From Paratrimastix pyriformis (lineage: Eukaryota; Preaxostyla; Paratrimastigidae), in assembly GCA_027972325.1 (NCBI GenBank), contig JAPMOS010000170.1, positions 1-64,000 on the forward strand: 64,000 nt of DNA, written 5' to 3'. Positions 11,938 through 21,004 of this stretch are shown in pieces. Both the position numbers and the translations under genes were made by a program. Numbering within the stretch: the stretch's first letter is position 1; each line of letters opens with the position of its first letter. The notes under the pieces were generated by a model. It had not been told where the DNA came from. It saw only the letters and a program-made list of their open reading frames with translations, and made no database searches.

Positions 11938-12855
11938 TTGGCGGTGGTGGCGAGCTGGAGGAAGTTGATGGGGTTGGCTTGTCGCAGGGGCGGGGTCGGG
12001 AGGTACAGAGGCGTGTGTAATAAGTCGGGCCACCGTTGTTGGGTGGCAACAGCCCTCAGGTGGTGGAAGCGGTGGGGGGCCGGGCAGTTGTTCGATGTTG
12101 TGAGAGGGGTGATTGGGGGAGACCCGGGTATGGAGCAGGCAATCTGGGAGAAGGGGATTGATGGGCTGGATGAGCTTCATGATGGGGATGCAGGGGATGC
12201 GGTGGCGGACTTGCTGAGGAAAGCTCGGATCCCGACAGGAGCGCGGATGAGGGTGGTGCACGTCTGTCAGGAATGCGGAAGGGTGAGCGAGGGCCGCGAA
12301 AGGGAGCGGGACTGCCTGGTGGTGCGTCTGGAGAGGGACGGTGACAGAATGAGTGAAGCGGTCCGGAAGGTGGTGATGGCGGACGGACGGGTGCGGAAGA
12401 GGTGCCCAGAGTGTGGTGCCGATCGGTGGCACGCGCAGGAGGAACGGGCGGTGGGCATGGAGGATGTCATGGTGGTCCAGGTGGTTCGCGATCGGCGGGA
12501 CGGCAGGGTGGACCAGTCGCAGTGGCGGGTGCAGCCGGACCCCGTGGAAGTTCTTGGCACGAATTACCGCCTGGAGGCGGCGGCGGAGTTCTGCGAAAGG
12601 AGAGGAGGGGGGCGACATTGGGTGGCGGTGAAGAGGATTGAAGGGGCATGGTGGCGCTTCGATGACAGCGTGGTGAGGGAGGTGGGCGAGGAAGAGACGA
12701 AGAATGGCGACATCTTTCTTTATGTGGCGGGGGCAGGGATGGGGTCGAGAATGCAGCGTTCGATGTGGGGACCGGCTTTTGGAGGGAGCAAAGAAGGGGC
12801 AGACGGGAGGGCACAAGGGGGACGAAGAGGGAGACGGGTAAGGCGGGAGAGGTGA
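11938..12855 (+). CDS. USP-like deubiquitinase domain of LINE copy 2
   Basis: The ORF matches the ubiquitin-specific protease (peptidase C19) pattern from end to end. There is a Cys box NKSGHRCWVATALRW with the candidate nucleophile Cys34 (codon 12037-12039), and GDAGDAVADLL in the place of the usual QDAxEFLxxLL. A zinc-ribbon pair follows (CQECG, then CPECG), then the strand MVVQVVRDRRDG. The His box is GGGRHWVAVKRI, followed by AWWRFDDSVV with the third catalytic residue and a final GDIFLYV. In USPs these residues cleave ubiquitin from lysines or from fusions. The ORF stops just before a lysine-rich linker that leads into the endonuclease. A GDSYP motif kept downstream in copy 3 leaves open whether this is a separate ORF or the N-terminal domain of ORF2. 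The true start codon is uncertain. Confidence 0.82.
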   Translation: MAVVASWRKLMGLACRRGGVGRYRGVCNKSGHRCWVATALRWWKRWGAGQLFDVVRGVIGGDPGMEQAIWEKGIDGLDELHDGDAGDAVADLLRKARIPTGARMRVVHVCQECGRVSEGRERERDCLVVRLERDGDRMSEAVRKVVMADGRVRKRCPECGADRWHAQEERAVGMEDVMVVQVVRDRRDGRVDQSQWRVQPDPVEVLGTNYRLEAAAEFCERRGGGRHWVAVKRIEGAWWRFDDSVVREVGEEETKNGDIFLYVAGAGMGSRMQRSMWGPAFGGSKEGADGRAQGGRRGRRVRRER

Positions 12856-12946
12856 AGACCTGGAGGAGCATGAGGTGGGGCAGTCCGGGGTGCGCCCGGT
12901 AACGGGGACTCCTACCCGGGGGTGCCCAGGTATCCTGGGGACGGGA

Positions 12947-15900
12947 TGAGCAGAAAGGCCAGGAAGAAGCGCGGGAAGAAGGACGCGACAAGGAAGAAGA
13001 GGCAGGTGGCAAAGATGAGGGATATCGAGAAGACATATGACGAGAAGGCGGAGGAGGAGGAATTCCAGGGGTGGAGAAGTGGTGCCAGGGCAAGAAGGAG
13101 GCCAACCTGAGGGCGGGGCTGCCGGCGAGGGAGGAGGGAAGGATGAGGGTCGTGGGGTGGAACGTGCGTGGGTTGGGGTCAGACTGGAAGAAGAGCAATG
13201 TGGCGGACCTGCTGCGAGTTGGGGGTCAACATTGCCCTCCTGCAAGAGACGAAAGGTACGAAAGACAACAAGCAACAGTTGGAGGAGAAGTGGATGAAGG
13301 GGTGGTGCTGGAGGAGCTCGGTGGTGGAGGACGCAGATGCGCGGCACCCCAAGGGAGGGGTGATGATTGGGTATAGGCGGACCTTACAGATAGCAGTGCG
13401 CAAGGTCAGGGAGGTGATCCCTGGCTACTTGATGTTTCTCGATTGGTCGGAGGGGAAGACCAACCTGAGGCTCATAAATCTGTACTACCCAACTGGGGAG
13501 GGAGAGGACAAGGTGAGGGTAAGGAATGTCATTATCAGGAGGTTGGAAGAGTGCATGGCGGAGGGAGCAGCTGAGGGGGAGGGGCGTGGTGGTGTACACG
13601 GACGCGAATAGCTGGGCCAAGGAGGTTGGTGAGCAGGAGATGCTGGGTCTGTATGACACGGCGAAGATGGTGGGTAAGCAGAACGAGATCACATTCGTGC
13701 GCAACAAGAAGAAAGGAGGGAAGGGGGGAGGTGGAGGAGGAGGGCAAGCAAGGGGGGGAAGGGGAGGCCAGGCTGGACCTTTGCTTGGCAACGCAGGGGA
13801 CGATGGCACGATTGCTGGACAATATGTGGGTGTGGAGAAATGAGGAGGTTCAATGGCAGGAAGTCACAGACCATCACATGGTTGTCACTGACTTGAGGAA
13901 CATGTTGCCGGCATGGGCGGGAACGCTGCGGAGGAAGGTGGCCATCTGCCCGTCCAAGTCGGACCTGGATGCGTTGCTGCGGGAGAAGAGGAAGGATGAG
14001 TATGAAGGGATGGTGGGGAAGATGCGCACGTACCGGGAGAAAGTGGCGGAATTGCTTCGGAAGGCAATGGAGAAGGGGGCGGACCATCGTTCGAGCAGAT
14101 GAGTGGGATCCTGCGGGAGACGGCGGGGAAGGTGTTTGGGTTCCGGGACGTGGCCAACACAGACAGGGATTATGAGCCCCATCGCATGAAGAAGCTGAGA
14201 CGGATGGCGATGGCGGAGCGGGACCCGAGCCTGAGGAGGGAAATGCAGAAGCAGTTGGCCAAAATGAGAGGCGTGCACTACAGGAAGAGGGATCGGGCGT
14301 TGGAAGGGAAGCGCAAGCGCATATATAAGGGCATCATGACAGACGGGGTGGCGCCGGTCACGTCGTATGCAACTAAGAATGTGGAGGAAAGGTGGACAAA
14401 GTGGTCACAGATCCGGAGTCGGTGAAGAATGGATGGAGGAACTTCATGGCGGACCTGGCAAGGAGGGTGTTGCCGGTGGGCCCGAGGGTGGGGCGGGTGC
14501 CAGAAGGAAGGCCGCAGGAAGAAGGGAGGGTGATCATGGCCCCCTCACAACGCATGATGTTGAGACAATCCTGGGGCGCTCCCCGATGGTAAGGCGGCGG
14601 GCCCGGATGGAGTGACGGCAGAGATGATCCATGCCTGTGGGGAAGAGATCAAAGAGTGGTTGGGGAGGAGATACAATGAGATGTTGGAGCGGAGTGAAGT
14701 GCCGCAGGAGCTCAAGGTCAGTTCGGTGTTCATGGCCACGAAGTCGCAGACAGAACACCCTGGTGACCCTGCAGGCAGAAGGCCAATCACTTTGATACAG
14801 GTCTTTTTGAAGGGGCTGCAAGTGGTGGTGGCGTCGCGGTTCCAAGAATGGTGCGTACAGAAGAATGTGTTTGGGGAGGAGCAGTTTGGGTTTCTGAGAG
14901 GGAGAAGGATTGAGACCCCAATTGCAGAAATTATGGGAGTGCTCACTGACTCGAAAATTATGGGAGGCAGGGAATTCCACATGTGCTCGTTAGATATCAA
15001 AAAGGCCTATGATACAGTGGACATGGACGCACTGAGGAGGGGGTTGAGACGGATGGGGGTTGAGGAGGCATTCATCAGGTATGTGGATAGTCTGTACGAG
15101 GGGGAAGGCCAAAGTCATTACGGGTTTCGGGCTGACGGAGAGCTATGAGATAGAGAGAGGCATTAGTCAGGGGGACCCGCTTTCATGTCTGCTATTTATC
15201 TCATTCATGGAGGAAGTGCTGGCAGAGGTGCGAAAGCAGGAAGGTGGGTATATCCTGGATAGTGGAAGGAAGGTGAAAGTCCTTGCCTTTGCTGACGATG
15301 TGATGCTGGTCACTCGAACCAAGGAGCAGATGGTACGGTTGGTCAACACAGTGAGACGGAAGGTGGAGGAGGCGGGTATGCAGCTGTCGTGGACCAAGTG
15401 TGACTACCTGTGTGGGGGTGAAGAGCAAGACGGACCTGGACCTGGGTGAGGGTCGAGTCATCAAGGTCCAGCAGAAGGGTGGGGCCATCCGGTACCTGGG
15501 AATTTGGATAGACGAGGAGATGAACATGAAGATCAACACGGAGAAGGTCATCCAGAAAATGTGTGGGAGGTTGCACAGGCTGATGGACAAGAAGGTCCCA
15601 CCGAGGTTGATGGTGCAGATGATCAACGAGTGCGTGTCGACGTGCCTACAATATACGGCGAGGCAGTGCCCCATGCCGCAGAAGGACCTTGAGATTCTTC
15701 AACAGCGCTATGCGCGAGTATTTCGGGAGATTGGTGGGTGCTTGGGGAAATGCGACCCGGCGGAGGTGCTCTTCTTCCCGGAGGATGAGGGTGGGATGGG
15801 TCTCAAGGACCCGGTGGATGTGCACGACATGATGGTGCTCACGCAACTGCTGGGCAGGGTGGCAGACCAACAAGGGTGCGGCGTGATGCTCCGTGAAGAG

Positions 15901-18822
15901 ATAGCCCTGCTGCAAAAGTTGTGGACGACGAGTGAGCCGCTGCTGGACAACCCCGGGAAGTGGGTCAGACTGCACGCGAAGGAGAAGATGCCGGGGTGGT
16001 GTCGGGGATGTTGAGGATCTTGCACAAGAAGGGGTTGGCCATCGTGAGGGATGGGGAAGTATTGAAAAGGAAGCGGAATGGGGAATGCCGACAACACTGG
16101 AGGAGCTGGCAGAGCCATGCAAAATCACCAAGCGGCATAGGCAGACACTCATGAAGAGGGGCATCAGGAGTGTGGCTGACCTGATTGTGGGCGGTAGGTT
16201 TCAGTGGAAGGGCACGATGCCGCAGTACGTGGAGGCCATCAAGGAGCGGGTGTGTGTGGGGAACAAAGTGGAGACGGAATATGTTAAGTTGGCGAGGAGG
16301 ATCCGAGAGGAAGAAGTGGCAGAAAGAGATCGAAAGAGGGCAAGGACGGAACAGGAAAAGGAGGAGAGCCGAGAGAGGGCGGGACGGGATACGGGCAAGA
16401 GAGAGGAGGATGGTGGGAAGGATCACGGGATCCCAGACCCGGAGAGGAAGATGAGACAAGCCAAGCTGATGGTGGGGCAAGGAGGAAAGCTGGTGGTCGT
16501 GGCGAAGAACAGGAAACGCCGAAGCGGGGAGCCGGGGTGGGAGGCCGCCAAGAAAGGGAAGCCCGACGAGCAAGGGGATGGCGAAACGGAGAGGATGCAT
16601 GTTGAAGCCAGCGACAAGAAGAGGGGGGCGGAGAGGCACCTGGACCAGAACGGGGAAAGCAAGAAGAGCCGGATGAGAGCGGGCAAGTGGGACGAGGCAA
16701 TGTGGAGGCGATGGGAGGCACTGCGGGCGGAGTGTGAGGAGGTGGAGGTGCGGGTGGAGGAGCCCGAGCTGAAGTGGCGGACTTTTTACACAGATGGTAG
16801 CGCGACCAAGAAGAAGAAGGACCGGCGAGCTGCATTGGCGGTGGTGGAGCGGCTGTCCAATGGGGCACTGGCTGTGCGGGTCGGGAGAAGGTGCACGGGA
16901 AAAGGGCAAACAAACAATGAGGCAGAGCTGGAAGCCATCCTGGAAGCCATCAGAGTGGGACAGGATGCAAACGTGGAGGTGCGCACGGACAGTAAGGAGT
17001 AGGTGGCAAAGGGATGGGTGGAGAGGCTGATGAAGGACGACTGGACACCGACGGACCTGATCGAGTCGAAGGCCGAGGGCCTCCTCCGAAGGGGACAGCG
17101 AATTCTGAAGGAGCACAGGGGGGGTGTCCGGCTGGTGTGGGTGAAGGGGCACCAGGAGACAGGGGCATCGCTGGATGCGGAGGGGAACAGATTGGCAGAC
17201 AAGATTGCCGGGCAAAGCATCAAACAGGACATAGGCAAGGTGCAACAGGAACGGACCTGGGGTTTTCGGTTGGTTCACCAATGCGACGGGGAGGAGGTGG
17301 AGGAGACTTTCGCACAAGCCTCCAGTCCTTCAGCCGCCGCGGACGCATCTCCAGGGCGGCCCGGAAACGCAAGAACGCACTGGTGGTCATCAATGCTCAG
17401 ACGGGAAATGGCGGAATAAATACGCAGACCATGCGATGCGAAATGTCGGGCAGACTGGCCATGATGGCAATCTTGCAGCGGTACATCACGGCCAACATCA
17501 GATTCTACATCAATGGTGAAGGGGATGGGAAATGTTGGTGTGGGGCGAGAGACTATACGAACCATTTGGTTTTTGAATGCCCGGCTATGATGGGCAGTGT
17601 CGCTGAAAGGTGGAGTGGTGCCAATGCGATCAAACTGATCGCGTGGCTGGACAAGGGGAAGGAGCAGAAGATGCAGAACAATTGCTCCAAGAAAATGGGT
17701 GGAGCCTATGGGTCAAAGTGTGCAGGTGAGAGGTAAGCAAATAGCGATGGACAGACTCTGGGAGCTCATCGAGCGATCGCGGGGCGCTGGTACCGCGCCC
17801 GAACCTGGGACAGCTTGGGAATGTTCACCACAGAAGTGGCGAACCTCTGCGATCGATATGTGGATGGGATGAGTACGGAGATGGCAGAAGGGCAGACCCA
17901 CAAGAGCACCCTGCGAAACCAGTGGACGACCCCCCACGTGGTGTCCTCTCTGCTCAGACAAGCAGGCAGTTTGACAACGATGGCATTCTCGCATCCTGGG
18001 AATGCCGATTTGAGCTTCCCTGAATTCAGAACGCCCAGCAAGGATGACTGGTTTTGGGTGGAAGACTGGATGGCTACGGGTTGTTTAAGGAGAATCGCGA
18101 CCTCCTCATCTTTGCCAACCCTGAATACAACCCACAGGAGGAGATGGACCGGTTATTTACGGCAATTGGTGATTGGGCGGAGAGCCCAATTGGTAGAGCT
18201 GGGAAGAGAGCCTTCCGATGTATCGCGATAGTCCCGTACGGAGTGGGTAAGCCAAACCGGACGCGGCCGGTGCAGGGAATGAAGGCGCAGCATGGAGTCG
18301 GTTTGGCGCTGAGGGGGACATGCAACTGAAGGAGCTGTTTATCATTGAGGAAGGGGCTTCAGCTTCTGGCTGCCGAGCTTCTGGCGGACGGGGAGAAAGG
18401 TGCGGGAAGGCCCCGTTTGACGTGGGCATTCTGCTCTTCGAGAACCAGCGGGCCCGAGAGAGATTCCCGATGGACCCAGCCCCTTGTGGGCATTGGAGAA
18501 CATGTTGCGAAAGGAGGCGGGAGCGCGAAGAGTGGAGGCTGACTATGAGGGGCGTCCGAAGGAGGGCGAAGTGCTCTATAACTGGAGGGGGATTTCAGAA
18601 GGTGTGGTGAAGAAAGTTGCTGGGAGACTGCGAAGACGGTGCGGGCTTAGGGAAATCTACGCGAATGACTGCAGACTGGCAGCAGAGCTGGGGATTGTGG
18701 ATGAAGAGACCCAGAAGGAGATTGGGAGCGAACTGGGTGGACTGCGGAGAACTATGCTGGTAGCGATCAAGCAACGGAAGAAGAACGAGAAGAACGAGGA
18801 AGGGATGGACGAAGGGACGTAG
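12947..18822 (+). pseudogene. LINE copy 2 ORF2: endonuclease, RT, RNase H, zinc knuckle, C-terminal extension
   Basis: A lysine/arginine-rich linker from the ATG at 12947 leads to an APE-type (EEP) endonuclease at about 13143-13900 (RVVGWNVRG, LLQETKGT, LYYPTGEG, VVYTDAN, DHHMVVTDL). The reverse transcriptase lies at about 14590-15660 (PDGVTAEMIHAC, GFLRGRRIETP, SLDIKKAYDTVD, ISQGDPLSCLLF, FADDVMLV). RNase H lies at about 16780-17225 (FYTDGSA, NNEAELEAILEAI, VRTDSK, EGNRLADKIA). A CWCG...HLVFECP knuckle is at about 17530-17580. A further 400 residues of unknown fold run to TAG at 18820-18822. The protein would nick DNA and copy LINE RNA at the nick. The frame is interrupted several times, including after the RNase H VRTDSK motif, so this copy is probably inactive unless these are sequencing errors. 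Confidence 0.88.
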
Positions 18823-19003
18823 TCCGAGTGTCGGCGGTGACCGCCCCTTGTGGGCGCGAGCCGACCCATGGACCACTTGGGGCGTTCCTTCTTGCGAGCT
18901 TGTCTCGCGGGGAGGGCGGACCGGGAGGTCTATGTTACCCGCGGGCTTCGGCCCGATAACGGACTCGGCGTAAGCCGGGAAGTATCACACACACACACAC
19001 ACG
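18823..19003 (+). other. LINE copy 2 3' UTR, two tetraloop hairpins and (AC)n tail
   Basis: After the ORF2 stop a GTCGGC...GCCGAC pairing is possible at about 18829-18863. Then come CGGGC-TTCG-GCCCG (18942-18955) and CTCGGC-GTAA-GCCGGG (18964-18979), then GAAGTATC and (AC)n. The UUCG and GNRA loops are the two most stable RNA tetraloop classes. Confidence 0.78.
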
Positions 19004-19062
19004 GAACCAACTTGCCAGCAGCTTGGGAAAGATCCGTTCGTAAAATGCCTGTCGAGTGAGTT

Positions 19063-20430
19063 TCAACACTTCCTTTGTCTCCGATTGCCAGACGAGGTAG
19101 ATCCTGGAGGAGAGGTTTTAAGGAACCCACAAGAGGTAAACAGAAAAACAGACCGATTGAGGGGCGGGGGGGCGGTGTTCGACGACGACAGAGGCGGAGG
19201 ACTCGAAGTTGTGGGAGGGACTGACGTGGAACTCGTGGCGGTGCGGGGCGTTCTGGGAGGCACGGAAGCTCGATCCGGAGCCACTGCTGGAGGCTTTGCA
19301 GTCGTGCTCGTGGCGGTGACCGGGGCTGCACGTGGGGTTCTGGGAGGCACGGAAGCCCGACCCGGAGCCACTGCTGGAGGCGTGGCAGTAGTGCTCGTGG
19401 CGGTGACCGGGGCTGCACGTGAGGCGGAGGACGCAGGGGCTGCACGTGGGGTTCTGGAAGGCACGGATGCCGGAGGCGGAGGCGTCTTGAGAGCAACGAT
19501 TGAACCAGCAGCCGGCGGCGGCGGTGAACGCTGGGTTGCCAGGATCGATGTCGGGGGAACGGGAGCGGACCTCTTGATAGCCGGGGAGCCTGTGCTGGCG
19601 TCTTGGGCGGGATGGAGTCGGGCAGTTTCTTGGGAGGCGAACCCGCCCTCGGTTTCGGAGGAGGGGCAAGCGACGACGACGGAGGGGCGGTCCGGCGTTG
19701 GGGGCTGCTTTGAGGGCGTCGGAGGAGGGGCTGCGGTCTGCTCGGGTTCGGGGGTCAGCTCAGGTTCGGCGGGCTGCTCGGGTTCGGCGAGCTGCTCGGG
19801 TTCACCAGGGACGGACTGCTCGGCGGCTTCCGGTTCTGTGCCGGTTTGCTGTAGTTCGGACTGCGCCGGTTCGGGTTCTGAGGGTTCTGCGGGTTCGGTG
19901 GTGGCCTGCACAGGGTCGGAGGTAGTCACCTCGGGTTCAGTTGTGGTGGTCTCCAAAGGTTCGATGGTGGTCTGCTCAGGCACGGGCTCGGTGGTCTGCT
20001 CTGGCACGGTGGTCTGCTCAGGCTCAGGGGTCTCCTCGGGCTCGGCGGTGGGCGGCTCGGGTAGCACGCTCGCCCGCGCATGTTCGCTGCTGGAAGAATG
20101 CTCGGCTGATGGAATGAAGACGACTGGGTGATGTTGATCGGCATCCTGGCTGGCATGTTGGGTCTCCTCTTGTTCCTGTTCGGTCGCCTCGTGTTCCTGG
20201 CTGGCGCGTTGGGTCTCCTCTTGCTCAGCTTCATCTTCGGTGACAGTGTCCAGGCGAAGAGGCGAGGCCGGCGCAGCATCGGCGGCGGATGACTTGGGTT
20301 CAGCGCGCGCACGTTTCCTCGAATGGCCTCGCGGTTCCTCCTCCGAGGAGTCATCCCGCGAGTGACGAGGAGTCGGGTAACGGCGGCCGCTGCGCGTCTC
20401 ACGAAGTTCCTGAGTGCTTTCCTTGGGCAT
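19063..20430 (-). CDS. Acidic, Pro/Thr/Glu-rich low-complexity protein, 455 aa
   Basis: This is the longest undisturbed frame of the accessory region. The N-terminus is charged (MPKESTQELRETRSGRRYP) and contains a nuclear-localisation-like RKRARAEPK. Glu/Gln-rich segments follow, then a central block of TTEP/EPEQ-type repeats, then a Ser/Pro/Ala-rich part with two copies of a RASVPPRTPRAAPVTATS-like repeat. No enzyme or binding domain is recognisable. It could be a host nuclear protein, a Gag/ORF1-like protein of another element, or a chance frame in repetitive DNA. The plus-strand frame over the same DNA is also long, which lowers confidence. The LINE 2 tail lies 60 bp past its stop, so the 3' part of a longer gene may have been displaced. 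Confidence 0.45.
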   Translation of the reverse strand: MPKESTQELRETRSGRRYPTPRHSRDDSSEEEPRGHSRKRARAEPKSSAADAAPASPLRLDTVTEDEAEQEETQRASQEHEATEQEQEETQHASQDADQHHPVVFIPSAEHSSSSEHARASVLPEPPTAEPEETPEPEQTTVPEQTTEPVPEQTTIEPLETTTTEPEVTTSDPVQATTEPAEPSEPEPAQSELQQTGTEPEAAEQSVPGEPEQLAEPEQPAEPELTPEPEQTAAPPPTPSKQPPTPDRPSVVVACPSSETEGGFASQETARLHPAQDASTGSPAIKRSAPVPPTSILATQRSPPPPAAGSIVALKTPPPPASVPSRTPRAAPASSASRAAPVTATSTTATPPAVAPGRASVPPRTPRAAPVTATSTTAKPPAVAPDRASVPPRTPRTATSSTSVPPTTSSPPPLSSSNTAPPPLNRSVFLFTSCGFLKTSPPGSTSSGNRRQRKC

Positions 20431-20487
20431 TTTGGCGGGATCAAGTGTGGCTATTACCCAAGGTTAGAGCCACTAAACCATCAAATG

Positions 20488-20730
20488 TTTGTCGGGGGTA
20501 CTAAAATCCATACCGGCGGTATGGATTTTCAATAGAAATCGAATTTTTCGAGGTGGTGTTCTGACATCATCCCAAGTGTTTTTTCGATGAAACTCATCGA
20601 TTTACATCATCAGAACCGGTATCGCGATGTTTGTCGGGGGTACTAAAATCCATACCGGCGGTATGGATTTTCAATAGAAATCGAATTTTTCGAGGTGGTG
20701 TTCTGACATCGAATTTTTCGAGGTGGTGGT
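20488..20730 (-). repeat. Inverted satellite fragment, under two units
   Basis: Almost two units of the array at 1-4668 occur here in reverse orientation, with the central CCATACCGGCGGTATGG palindrome twice (about 20508 and 20651). The second unit breaks off and is followed by a short repeat of the TCGAATTTTTCGAGGTGG segment. It shows that the satellite was also present, inverted, on the far side of LINEs 1 and 2. Confidence 0.93.
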
Positions 20731-20805
20731 GTTCTCATTCAACTCGCGAGGTGGACCTTACCCCGGGTTCTAACCTTTGTTAACGCGCCTTTTTGCCGTT
20801 TTCAG
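20731..20805. other. Short unique stretch after the satellite fragment
   Basis: It ends in a pyrimidine run and TTTTCAG directly before an ATG, which resembles a splice acceptor. It may be the left flank of LINE copy 3 or its 5' UTR. Confidence 0.35.
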
Positions 20806-20967
20806 ATGAACTCGATCGATTGGAACCAGTTCCACACCCCCCAAGAAGCCATTGAGTATTGCGAGGGTGCGATCGGCCAGGACCCCCCGAAATGGGCCGA
20901 GGGTTACCAGGCGATCAATTGGTTTGTTTTTAATAGCCCCGGTCCTACCGACCTGGAAAGTGTTTGA
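20806..20967 (+). CDS. Small ORF, 53 aa, upstream of LINE copy 3 ORF1
   Basis: The ORF starts MNSIDWNQFHTPQEAIEYC directly after TTTTCAG and runs to TGA at 20965-20967. Its composition is protein-like (Trp, Cys, His, balanced charge). I do not recognise it. It may be a host exon cut by the LINE 5' end, since the GTTTGAATTT motif shared by LINE 5' junctions begins at its stop, or a short upstream ORF of the LINE leader. Confidence 0.4.
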   Translation: MNSIDWNQFHTPQEAIEYCEGAIGQDPPKWAEGYQAINWFVFNSPGPTDLESV

Positions 20968-21004
20968 ATTTGGGATCTTCGCCTTTTCTATTGGCCAATT
21001 GACG

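Larger units (their letters stand above)
9716..19003 (+). mobile_element. LINE copy 2, about 9.3 kb, near full length
   Basis: The proposed 5' end is the point where this copy and the unit at 34604 become alike (the CCCCGGGG run at 9716). The proposed 3' end is the (AC)n tail at about 18986-19003. The order is ORF1 (9762-10790), a 1.1-kb spacer, a USP-like ORF (11938-12855), then endonuclease, reverse transcriptase, RNase H, zinc knuckle and a long C-terminal region to the stop at 18822, and a 3' UTR with two tetraloop hairpins. The domain order places it among RNase H-bearing LINEs of the I/Tad/R1-like assemblage; the clade cannot be fixed without a tree. Confidence 0.85.

Noticed and set aside
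11695-13347. 550-codon Pro/His/Ser-rich minus-strand ORF
   Set aside because: It is antisense to the USP-like domain, which has a complete family pattern on the plus strand.
15965-17317. 450-codon minus-strand ORF
   Set aside because: It is antisense to the LINE RT-RNase H linker and RNase H; Leu/Pro/His-rich shadow.
19085-20131. 348-codon Gly/Ser/Val-rich plus-strand ORF
   Set aside because: It is antisense to the more protein-like minus frame; composition follows from its repeats.
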